A stretch of DNA of 64,000 nucleotides from Arthrobacter sp. MMS18-M83 (lineage in GTDB: Bacteria; Actinomycetota; Actinomycetes; Actinomycetales; Micrococcaceae), in contig NZ_CP113343.1 of the NCBI RefSeq assembly GCF_026683955.1, forward strand, positions 3,596,001 to 3,660,000, in the 5' to 3' direction. How positions within the stretch are numbered: the stretch's first letter is position 1; each line of letters starts with the position of its first letter. The position numbers were made by a program, and so were the translations under genes. The notes beneath the pieces are model-generated. The model saw only the letters and a list, made by a program, of their open reading frames with translations. It made no database searches and was not told where the DNA came from. Positions 41,328 to 48,116 of this stretch are shown one piece after another.

Positions 41328-42161
41328 CTATCCACGAGGAGTTTCGGTTTGCCGGGTGCCCGCAGGATTGACCAAGACAAAGAACAATTTCCCCCGAGTG
41401 GAAGCTCCGGCCAGGATTTCTGCCTGTTGCGGATTCGCGGCGACAACCACGAGGCCATCGGACTCGTTCGTACCTAGCCACTGGCTGGCCTTGCCTCCAT
41501 TTGCCGACGTCCACAAAACCGGGACGGCCGCAGCCAGGAGTTCGGATTTCTTGGCAGGCCCTTCAAATCCATCAGCTGCCGTGAGCACAACGTTGACCAA
41601 CTGGCCCGGGGAAACAAGCTGGATTGAAGCGGGATCGGCCATACGCAGTGGAACGGCTGCTGTTGCCGGCGCGGCGCCGGTCAGCAGACCCGGACCCAGG
41701 AATTGGGCGTCCGTGGGGACCTGCCCTTTCTGAAGGGGTGAAGCAAGCTGCTTCCCTCTGTATTCAAAGCCAGAGGTGAGTGCTCCGGCGGGAGCTCCTC
41801 CGGGAAGAACTTCAAGAGGTTTGAGGTCGGAATCTGCCAAGGTGGACCCGGCCGCAAGATCCCTGGCCGCGGCCAGAACCGTCACCCGTTGTTCAGAAGC
41901 AGGAGTCAGCTGGTGGACCACAATCCCGGCGGCGACACACAGCAGGAGTGCCACCATGAGGCGGCGGTTGCGGTTCAGCCAGCTGCCCAGCCTGTGGTGC
42001 TTGGAATGCACCGGGAGGGGGCCAGGGACGCGGGCTCCCCGTGGAAGAGCCAGAATAGTGCGAGGGATGGCACTGGTGACCGGCGCGGGGCGGCTATTGC
42101 GTGGAATCGAAGAAGACCCCGCTGAAGGGGGGCCTTGGGATGCAAACGGGGTAGCTGGCAT
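41328..42161 (-). CDS. SAF-domain protein, CpaB/RcpC-like
   Basis: A 277-aa protein with a Pro/Arg-rich cytoplasmic lead, one helix near residues 68-87 (LMVALLLCVAAGIVVHQLTP) and an outer SAF domain (VTVLAAARDLAAGSTLADSDLKPLEV). PGQLVNVVLTA and GLVVVAANPQQAEIL resemble CpaB, which works with Flp/Tad pilus secretins. No tad, cpa or flp genes lie nearby, so it is an orphan and a role in pilus assembly is uncertain. Confidence 0.75.
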   Translation of the reverse strand: MPATPFASQGPPSAGSSSIPRNSRPAPVTSAIPRTILALPRGARVPGPLPVHSKHHRLGSWLNRNRRLMVALLLCVAAGIVVHQLTPASEQRVTVLAAARDLAAGSTLADSDLKPLEVLPGGAPAGALTSGFEYRGKQLASPLQKGQVPTDAQFLGPGLLTGAAPATAAVPLRMADPASIQLVSPGQLVNVVLTAADGFEGPAKKSELLAAAVPVLWTSANGGKASQWLGTNESDGLVVVAANPQQAEILAGASTRGKLFFVLVNPAGTRQTETPRG

Positions 42162-42246
42162 GCTGCCACGCTAACCGTGCGAGTAGTCCGGTGACAGGGT
42201 CTTAATGAGCTATGTGGAAAAGCGGTATCAAGTGGAAAACCGCAAA

Positions 42247-42501
42247 TCAGCTGGCGGCGGCCGCCGGAACCGACGCTGGAGCCGGGGATGCCGCTGGCGC
42301 AGCGGAAACGGCGCTGCCCTTTGAGTCCCGGGAGTCCGTACGGTAGAAGCCCGATCCCTTGAAGACGACGCCCACGCTGTTGAATTTCTTGCGCAAGGAT
42401 CCTTGGCATTCGGGGCAGTCAGACAGGGAGCTGTCTGTGAAGGCCTGAACAATGTCAAAGGCGTGGCCGCAGTCTTTGCAGGCATAGGCATATGTGGGCA
42501 C
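42247..42501 (-). CDS. FmdB-family zinc-ribbon protein
   Basis: An 84-aa protein with a CxxC pair in YACKDCGHAF and another in DCPECQG, forming a putative zinc ribbon, then VGVVFKGSGFYRTDSR, the FmdB signature, and an Ala/Pro tail. GTG 42501 has GGAGGA upstream; the frame continues to 42621 without similarity. Function unknown; relatives were first named from methanogen regulators. Confidence 0.88.
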   Translation of the reverse strand: MPTYAYACKDCGHAFDIVQAFTDSSLSDCPECQGSLRKKFNSVGVVFKGSGFYRTDSRDSKGSAVSAAPAASPAPASVPAAAAS

Positions 42502-42658
42502 TGGCAATCCTCCTCCGGGACGAACTACAGGTCCTGCGCTGCATTTGCGGATTGTTCTATCCATTAGCAGTCCAAGGGCCTGAGTGCCAATTCTATCATC
42601 CGACATCGGAGTCTCCACCAAGGAATGTGGTGGAGGAACAAAGGGCCCGAAGGGCGGT

Positions 42659-43264
42659 TCAGTCGGCGTGGGTTAGCCCGACGACGCGCCGGGGGGTAAG
42701 TGCCTCTGGCACGGGCTTGTCGAAAGGTTCGGCAGGGATGGTGCCTGCCGGCAGGACCTCATCGTCATATACGACGGCGATAGTCGGGGGACGCTGTCCG
42801 GTTGCGTCCAACTTGTCGAGGAGTCGGTCGTAATATCCGCCGCCCTGGCCAATGCGGTTGCCGCCTTCGTCGACTGCAGTAGCCGGAAGGAAGATTCCGG
42901 CCGCATCCCTGACGACGTCACTGTCGAATCGTTCGCCTACGGGCTCATCGATGGGGGCATACCTTGAGCGGGCAAAGGTCGTCTCCGGGGTCCAATACAC
43001 CCAGCTCAGGCGGCGCTCCGGTTCACAGACCGGAAGAAGAATCCTGTGCCCAACGGCATGGAGCGCTTCGAGCAAGGGCATTGTTGGCGGTTCGGCTGCC
43101 ACCCCCACATAGGCGGCAAAAGTCGCCTGTCTCCCGTGGGCAACAGCATCGGCCCATGAGAGGCCACGGCGGGCAATGCCTATTCCGGCGTCGGCGCGCT
43201 GCTGTACTGTCAGGGCGCGCCGACGGTTGCGGTGCCCCTGACGGATATCGTCTTTCAAAGTCAC
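42659..43264 (-). CDS. 5-formyltetrahydrofolate cyclo-ligase
   Basis: A 201-aa enzyme (MTHFS) that converts 5-formyl-THF to 5,10-methenyl-THF with ATP. The active-site block AGIFLPATAVDEGGNRIGQGGGYYDRLL (written here in part) lies near residues 118-145; the N-terminal RQGHRNRRRALT is the substrate-binding basic segment. GTG 43264 is chosen for the GGAG 6-9 nt upstream and normal length; the frame extends 23 codons further. It is divergent from galU, a common arrangement in Micrococcaceae. Confidence 0.9.
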   Translation of the reverse strand: MTLKDDIRQGHRNRRRALTVQQRADAGIGIARRGLSWADAVAHGRQATFAAYVGVAAEPPTMPLLEALHAVGHRILLPVCEPERRLSWVYWTPETTFARSRYAPIDEPVGERFDSDVVRDAAGIFLPATAVDEGGNRIGQGGGYYDRLLDKLDATGQRPPTIAVVYDDEVLPAGTIPAEPFDKPVPEALTPRRVVGLTHAD

Positions 43265-43368
43265 TTTCGCTCCAGTTCTTCCGTCTGCCTGGCGCCGGGG
43301 ATGTTGGGAAACGTCGGCCCCTCTTTCCTCCATCGGCGTACTTTTGCCTAATGTCCAGTTCCTTCCGT

Positions 43369-43374
43369 TAGATT
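43369..43374 (+). promoter_or_regulatory. -10 box of leaderless galU promoter
   Basis: TAGATT ends exactly six bases before GTG 43381; no Shine-Dalgarno. Confidence 0.6.
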
Positions 43375-43380
43375 AGTCCG

Positions 43381-44292
43381 GTGACTTCCAATAGCTGCGC
43401 TAGCGCTGTCCGCAAGGCCGTTATCCCCGTTGCGGGGCTCGGTACCAGATTCCTGCCTGTCACCAAGGCGATGCCCAAGGAGATGCTCCCGGTAGTCGAC
43501 AAGCCGGCCATCCAGTATGTTGTCGAAGAAGCCGTGAGCGTGGGCCTCAATGACATCCTCATGATCACGGGCCGCAACAAGCGCGCATTGGAGGACCACT
43601 TCGACCGCGTGCCGGCCTTGGAAGCGACCCTTGAGGCCAAGGGAGACACCGTCAAGCTGGACTCGGTTCAGGCTACTAGCAACCTCGGTGACATTCACTA
43701 TGTTCGCCAGGGTGATCCCAAAGGCCTGGGCCATGCGGTGCTGCGCGCAAAGCAACACGTCGGCTACGAACCTTTCGCAGTCCTCCTTGGCGACGACCTC
43801 ATCGATGCGCGGGACACTCTCCTCAGCGACATGATTGAGGTCCAGCACAAGACCGGTGGATCCGTCATAGCCCTCATTGAGGTGGAGCCGTCCCAGATCA
43901 GCGCCTATGGCTGCGCCGACATCGAGGACATCGGCGAAGACGGCTACGTCCGCATCAAGCAACTTGTGGAAAAGCCTTCTGTCGACGAAGCTCCCTCCAA
44001 CTTGGCCGTGATTGGTCGCTATGTGCTTCACCCCTCGGTGTTCGACGTTCTCGAGCAAACCGAGCCTGGCCGTGGAGGAGAGATCCAGCTGACGGATGCC
44101 CTCCAGGTTCTGGCTGCCGGCGAGGGCGAAGGCAGCGGTGTCTACGGAGTGGTCTTCCGCGGTCGCCGGTACGACACCGGAGACAAGCTCAGCTACCTTA
44201 AAGCCTGTGTCCAGCTGGCATGCGACAGTGAAGACCTCGGACCCGGCTTGCGCGAGTGGCTGCCGGGCTTTGCCGACAGTCTCAGCAAGTAG
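43381..44292 (+). CDS. galU: UTP-glucose-1-phosphate uridylyltransferase
   Basis: A 303-aa enzyme that makes UDP-glucose for cell-envelope glycans. The nucleotide-binding signature AGLGTRFLPVTKAMPKEMLP lies near residues 18-37 with VVDKPAIQYVVEEA after it; LLGDDLID is the metal-binding DD. GTG start with a -10 box 6 nt upstream. An acetyltransferase gene follows after only 6 bp, so the two are co-transcribed. Confidence 0.95.
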   Translation: MTSNSCASAVRKAVIPVAGLGTRFLPVTKAMPKEMLPVVDKPAIQYVVEEAVSVGLNDILMITGRNKRALEDHFDRVPALEATLEAKGDTVKLDSVQATSNLGDIHYVRQGDPKGLGHAVLRAKQHVGYEPFAVLLGDDLIDARDTLLSDMIEVQHKTGGSVIALIEVEPSQISAYGCADIEDIGEDGYVRIKQLVEKPSVDEAPSNLAVIGRYVLHPSVFDVLEQTEPGRGGEIQLTDALQVLAAGEGEGSGVYGVVFRGRRYDTGDKLSYLKACVQLACDSEDLGPGLREWLPGFADSLSK

Positions 44293-44298
44293 TTCCTC

Positions 44299-44919
44299 GT
44301 GTGGGGATCGGCCATTTGGCCGGTGACGCTTGAATGTGGCGACCTCATTTTGCGGCCCATTCGCTACCGGGACAAGAAGGAATGGACCGAAGTCCGCTCG
44401 CGCAATAGTGACTGGCTCGCCCCCTGGGAAGCCTCCAACCCGGCCCCTGGTGGCCGCCTACCAAACTACCGGCAGATGGTGGCTTCCCTCAACCTCCAGG
44501 CCCGGCAGGCGAGTGCCCTTCCTTTTGTCATCACGGAACGCATTCCGGGGTATCACGAGCCCAGGATTGTAGGGCAGTTGACGGTCTCTTCCATTGTTTG
44601 GGGATCGGCGATGACCGCCACCCTTGGCTACTGGGTAGATCAGGCGAGGGCAGGGCGCGGGATTGCTCCCACCGCGGTTGCCCTGGCCACCGACCATTGC
44701 TTCGCGACCCTCGGCTTGCACCGGATGGAGATCAACATCAGACCCGAAAATGGGCCGAGCCTGCGCGTTGTTGAGAAGCTTGGATTCCGCGACGAGGGGC
44801 GCCGTGAGCGTTTCCTTCACATCAATGGAGAATGGGCTGACCATAGAAGCTTTGCCCTGACCTCGGAAGAGGTCCCGGGAGGCTTGCTGGCTGCTTGGCT
44901 TGGGCGCGAAGCCAATTAG
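44299..44919 (+). CDS. GNAT acetyltransferase, RimJ/RimL-like
   Basis: A 206-aa acetyltransferase of the RimJ type. LECGDLILRPIRYRDKKEW starts the fold, YWVDQARAGRGIAPTAVALATDHCF holds the acetyl-CoA loop (near residues 113-137), and NIRPENGPSLRVVEKLGFRDEG is the usual C-terminal part. The substrate could be a ribosomal protein, but this is not proven. GTG 44299 lies 6 bp after galU; a second in-frame GTG at 44323 is possible, since neither has a clear Shine-Dalgarno. Confidence 0.82.
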   Translation: MWGSAIWPVTLECGDLILRPIRYRDKKEWTEVRSRNSDWLAPWEASNPAPGGRLPNYRQMVASLNLQARQASALPFVITERIPGYHEPRIVGQLTVSSIVWGSAMTATLGYWVDQARAGRGIAPTAVALATDHCFATLGLHRMEINIRPENGPSLRVVEKLGFRDEGRRERFLHINGEWADHRSFALTSEEVPGGLLAAWLGREAN

Positions 44920-45026
44920 TCCGTTTGGGTGAACGACTGTCATAAATCCATTGATTTGCCGACTCTCCGACGACACACCGCGGGGAATGCGGTGGCCCCT
45001 GCGTATTTGCTTCTACGGTTTTGATT

Positions 45027-45953
45027 GTGGACTTCCCTCTCAGCAGCTCAGTGATATTGGTGATTGCTGTGGCGCTGTGGATCGTTTGGGTTGCGCCATA
45101 CATGTTGCGGAACCGCCGCCTGCACGTCCAGGTCGCCGGTGACGTGCCAGTGGATGACAGTGAAGATGACGCTCACGAACTGCAATCCGGGGTGGTTCTG
45201 TCAATTGCCCCTCGGCAGGAGAAAGCAATGGAAACCATGCAGAGCACCGCAACCGCATTGCCAACGGAATCCGCCGGCTCCGGCGAACGGCGTGATGCTG
45301 CAACGGATCCCTCGGTCTTCAAAGTCAGATATGGGCGCTGTGCCCTTGCCCTTGCTGGCCTTCTCCTGTTGCTCACAGCGGCCGTTTCCGGCATCTTGCG
45401 TATTTTCGACCTTGTTTCGGCCTGGCTGCCGTTGGTCTCCATAGTTGGTGTCGTTGGAACTGTCTTCATTCTCCGCCGCCTGGCCATCAGGGACCGCAGG
45501 GCGAAGATGAACGCGGCCTTCCGCAACGCCATGGGTCCCACCGTTGAGAATCCCGGCACCACCACGAAGGCAGCGGACCGCCCGGCGACCAAGATATTCG
45601 ATGCGGAAGCCCATTCCCGCGAAACGAACCGCCTGACCGCCGTCGAACTTCGTCAAGCCGCGCTCAACGTTGCCGTCGCCGCTGGCGATAACACCGTCCG
45701 TTTTGCAGACGGGGCCAAGGACGCTGAGTGGCAGCCGGTCGACGTGCCCAAACCAACCTACGTTGACGCTGCAAAGGCACCGCGGCCGGCCCCGGAACCC
45801 CTCGATTTGCCTGAGGCCCCCAAACCCCTCGGCAGGCCCACGTTGAAGCAAACCAGCGCCCCGTCCACTGACCCCGCGATCCAGGCGCAGCAGGTCAAGC
45901 CTCAGAGCGCCCTCAGCAACCTTGACGACGTCCTCCAGCGCCGCCGGGCATAG
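45027..45953 (+). CDS. Membrane protein of unknown function with disordered tail
   Basis: A 308-aa protein: helix 1 near residues 4-23 (SSSVILVIAVALWIVWVAP), an acidic linker, a helical hairpin near 104-150 (ALALAGLLLLLTAAVSGIL, LPLVSIVGVVGTVFIL), then a long polar, Pro-rich C-terminus. No enzyme motif. GTG 45027 follows the -10-like TACGGT (45014-45019) by 7 nt. The next gene starts 6 bp after the stop, suggesting an operon. Confidence 0.75.
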   Translation: MDFPLSSSVILVIAVALWIVWVAPYMLRNRRLHVQVAGDVPVDDSEDDAHELQSGVVLSIAPRQEKAMETMQSTATALPTESAGSGERRDAATDPSVFKVRYGRCALALAGLLLLLTAAVSGILRIFDLVSAWLPLVSIVGVVGTVFILRRLAIRDRRAKMNAAFRNAMGPTVENPGTTTKAADRPATKIFDAEAHSRETNRLTAVELRQAALNVAVAAGDNTVRFADGAKDAEWQPVDVPKPTYVDAAKAPRPAPEPLDLPEAPKPLGRPTLKQTSAPSTDPAIQAQQVKPQSALSNLDDVLQRRRA

Positions 45954-45959
45954 CCGGGC

Positions 45960-46760
45960 ATGACTTCCGTCTGCGTAGCAGGTGGCACAGGGCAGGTGGG
46001 CCGTGAAGTCGTCCGTTTGGCGCTGGACGCCGGACTCGACGTGACGGCACTGAGCAGACGCCCGCCGTCGGGCACTTCAAAGGCCCATCACGACGGCGTC
46101 CGCTACTTTCAGGCGGACGTCACCACGGGCGCTGGCTTGGCAGAGGCCCTGCAAGGGGCCGACGTCGTGATCGACTGCCTGGAAGGCCAGTTCGGCAAAG
46201 CCCGCAAGAATTTCGCCGACGGCGGTGCGCGCCTGCTCGCCGCGGCCACCGGTGCGGGCGTCCGCAAGGCGGTCCTCCTTTCGATCATCAACTGCGACAA
46301 GAGCAATGCCGCCTTTTATGTTTCCAAAGCCGAGAAAGAACGCGTATACGCGCGGTCGGCGCTTGAGACTGTCGTAGTGCGGGCCACCCAATTTCACAGC
46401 CTCGTGACGGCGGTTTTCCAGGCCGGAGCGAAACTCCGCCTTATTCCGGTCTTCAAGGGCGCGCGCTTTCAAACGATTTCCCCGTCCGATGTGGCTTCCG
46501 TGTTGCTTGCCGAAGCCTTGGGGGAGGCTTCGACCGTCCGGCATCGGACTCGGACGATCGGCGGGCCGGACATCCGGACCATGCGTGAACTCGCTGAGAT
46601 CTGGCGAACGGCTTCGGGCCACACTGGACGGATTGTGCAGGTTCCGTTGCCCGGGGCGATGGGCAAATTCCTTCGGAGCGGGCTGAATTTGGTCCCAAAC
46701 GAACGAACCGGGACGGACACGTTCGAGTCCTGGTTGGCAAAGCGCCAAGATAGTTTGTAG
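45960..46760 (+). CDS. NAD(P)-binding oxidoreductase, NmrA/SDR-like
   Basis: A 266-aa atypical short-chain dehydrogenase. The Rossmann motif CVAGGTGQVGREVVRLALDAG starts at residue 5; ALQGADVVIDCLEG and KAVLLSIINCDKSNAAFYVSKAEKE follow, with the YxxxK position kept (YVSKAEKE). Such proteins bind NAD(P) and reduce small molecules or act as sensors; the substrate is unknown. Last chromosomal gene before tRNA-Ala, 31 bp away. Confidence 0.82.
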   Translation: MTSVCVAGGTGQVGREVVRLALDAGLDVTALSRRPPSGTSKAHHDGVRYFQADVTTGAGLAEALQGADVVIDCLEGQFGKARKNFADGGARLLAAATGAGVRKAVLLSIINCDKSNAAFYVSKAEKERVYARSALETVVVRATQFHSLVTAVFQAGAKLRLIPVFKGARFQTISPSDVASVLLAEALGEASTVRHRTRTIGGPDIRTMRELAEIWRTASGHTGRIVQVPLPGAMGKFLRSGLNLVPNERTGTDTFESWLAKRQDSL

Positions 46761-46791
46761 CCTAGGGGCACTGGCACCACGCGGTTGACCA

Positions 46792-46864
46792 GGGGCTATA
46801 GCTCAGTTGGTAGAGCGCTTCGTTCGCATCGAAGAGGTCAGGAGTTCGAATCTCCTTAGCTCCA
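46792..46864 (+). tRNA. tRNA-Ala, anticodon CGC
   Basis: A 73-nt cloverleaf. Acceptor GGGGCTA pairs with TAGCTCC, including the G3-U70 wobble that identifies alanine; D arm GCTC..GAGC; anticodon stem CTTCG/CGAAG with loop TTCGCAT (anticodon CGC); T arm AGGAG TTCGAAT CTCCT. Discriminator A at 46864; CCA is not encoded. Its 3' half is the likely attachment site of the element to the right. Confidence 0.97.
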
Positions 46865-46869
46865 CAGTG

Positions 46870-46913
46870 AAGGCCCTTTGACCTGCGGAAACGTGGGGAC
46901 GGAGGGCCTTTTT
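46870..46913 (+). terminator. tRNA-Ala terminator
   Basis: AAGGCCCT (46870-46877) pairs with AGGGCCTT (46903-46910), then TTT. It lies just inside the element. Confidence 0.75.
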
Positions 46914-47214
46914 CGCGGCGAAAAAGGGGCCAACCCGACGTTTACCCAACGTTTTGGGATGAAAAACGGTGGCAGACGATGGCGATCTTTCAATGTTCTT
47001 CAACTTGGCGGTAACGCCCCGAAGACTCCAGGAGCAACGAACTGGCATGGGGAACGGCGCCGCTATCCGACACGCACATCGCTCCCGAGTTGAGGCGAGC
47101 TCCGGCATTGTGGATAAGTGCTTTTTGACCTGTGTTGAGTAGTGCCCTGTGCTGCCATGTCTGTGGCTGCTGATAACTTTGGAACCACAGGCCCGAGCAA
47201 AATGACCCCCGAAG
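46914..47214 (+). other. Gene-free stretch at the left end of the element
   Basis: About 300 bp with no convincing coding frame, tRNA or repeat. A minus-strand frame here is open only because it reads back through the tRNA. It probably holds the promoter of the cassette at 47.2-51.0 kb, but I see no clear -35/-10 pair. Confidence 0.5.
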
Positions 47215-47451
47215 GTGCGAGAGAGCCCAAACAAGGAGATGGCTGCAAAGACCGACGTAGCGCGACACTCCGTGATCTCCACCAGCCGATCTGGCGGATC
47301 ACGAATGATCGGCGCGACAGCGGCAACGTTTTGGGACCTAAAGTCTTGCGTGCTGGGTATCCGGGTCTCCCGGCTCGCTTCAAAGAACTACTCCGCCGGA
47401 GTGGAGGTCAACGAGAAAAGTGCTGGTCTTAGTGGCCGGGGAGGCGAATGA
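47215..47451 (+). CDS. Possible small protein leading the cassette
   Basis: A 78-aa frame from GTG 47215 (or ATG 47239, which starts AAKTDVARHSV). Its TGA overlaps the next ATG as ATGA, the arrangement of a translationally coupled gene and the main reason to list it. Codon use is moderately GC-rich at third positions. The sequence is Ser/Arg/Gly-rich with SRMIGATAATFWDLKSCVL in the middle and no known domain. No good Shine-Dalgarno precedes either start, and AAGGAG touches ATG 47239. It may be a chance frame. Confidence 0.35.
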   Translation: MRESPNKEMAAKTDVARHSVISTSRSGGSRMIGATAATFWDLKSCVLGIRVSRLASKNYSAGVEVNEKSAGLSGRGGE

Positions 47452-48116
47452 TGGTAGGCGGCGCTGAGCGTGACGTGCGTCAGACCCGCGTGCTCGAAGC
47501 GTTGCGAAGTAGCCGAAGCGCGAAACTTGCCGGGATCTACCACGCGGCGATCGAGACGCTTGCTGTTGCTCCTGTTTCCGGGTTCGAATTGGCGCGGGTG
47601 TCGGTCATATGTCACTGCGTGCGCGAGCTCATGAATGGTGTCCCCTCGGCGATGTCGGGAATTGATATTCCGCGGCCGGATCCAAACTCCGATGCTCTAA
47701 AGAATCGTTTACCGGACCTTCTCAAAAAAGTCGATCTTGCGGTGGACGACGACCAAGAATCAGTTCCTGTTCCCAATAAGGCGGCGAAGACCCTCGACGA
47801 GCTGATCAAGTCGGTTGCCCAGGAACAGGGCCGGAATCGGCGCCTCGCGATTGCGTTCATCACGGATGGCTCGGACGACAAACATCCGGCGATACGGCAG
47901 TGGATGTCGGCACAGCGGTTCTTCGCAAGGTGGACGCACCTGGACCGTAAGGAGGACGGCGACCGCGATGCACCCACCGACGTCGTCATCCTTGCAAATC
48001 TGCGGATCGTCGAGGACGTCATCGAGACTCGGGCTGGACTCTTTTTCGCGAACCTCGACGCGATCGAGGACATACTGGCTGCAGCGAACGCCGCTGACGC
48101 AGGAGGTGAAGCATGA
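47448..48116 (+). CDS. Uncharacterised helical protein, first of a coupled pair
   Basis: A 222-aa protein I do not recognise. It appears mainly helical: RQTRVLEALRSSRSAKLAGIYHAAIETLA, then ARVSVICHCVRELMNGVP (a pattern seen near the start of some large bacterial helical-repeat proteins), an acidic linker, and AIRQWMSAQRFFARWTHLDRKE. The C-terminus (RIVEDVIETRAGLFFANLDAIEDIL) is amphipathic and may form a coiled coil. No catalytic motif, signal peptide or membrane segment. GAGGCG lies just before the tandem ATGs at 47448/47451. The stop overlaps the 953-aa gene's ATG (ATGA), so the two products are probably made together and may form a complex. Confidence 0.75.
   Translation: MMVGGAERDVRQTRVLEALRSSRSAKLAGIYHAAIETLAVAPVSGFELARVSVICHCVRELMNGVPSAMSGIDIPRPDPNSDALKNRLPDLLKKVDLAVDDDQESVPVPNKAAKTLDELIKSVAQEQGRNRRLAIAFITDGSDDKHPAIRQWMSAQRFFARWTHLDRKEDGDRDAPTDVVILANLRIVEDVIETRAGLFFANLDAIEDILAAANAADAGGEA

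Noticed and set aside
46803..47282. 159-aa minus-strand frame ending inside the tRNA
   Set aside because: Its C-terminal part (ELRRFELLTSSM) is the antisense of the tRNA, a well-known artefact.
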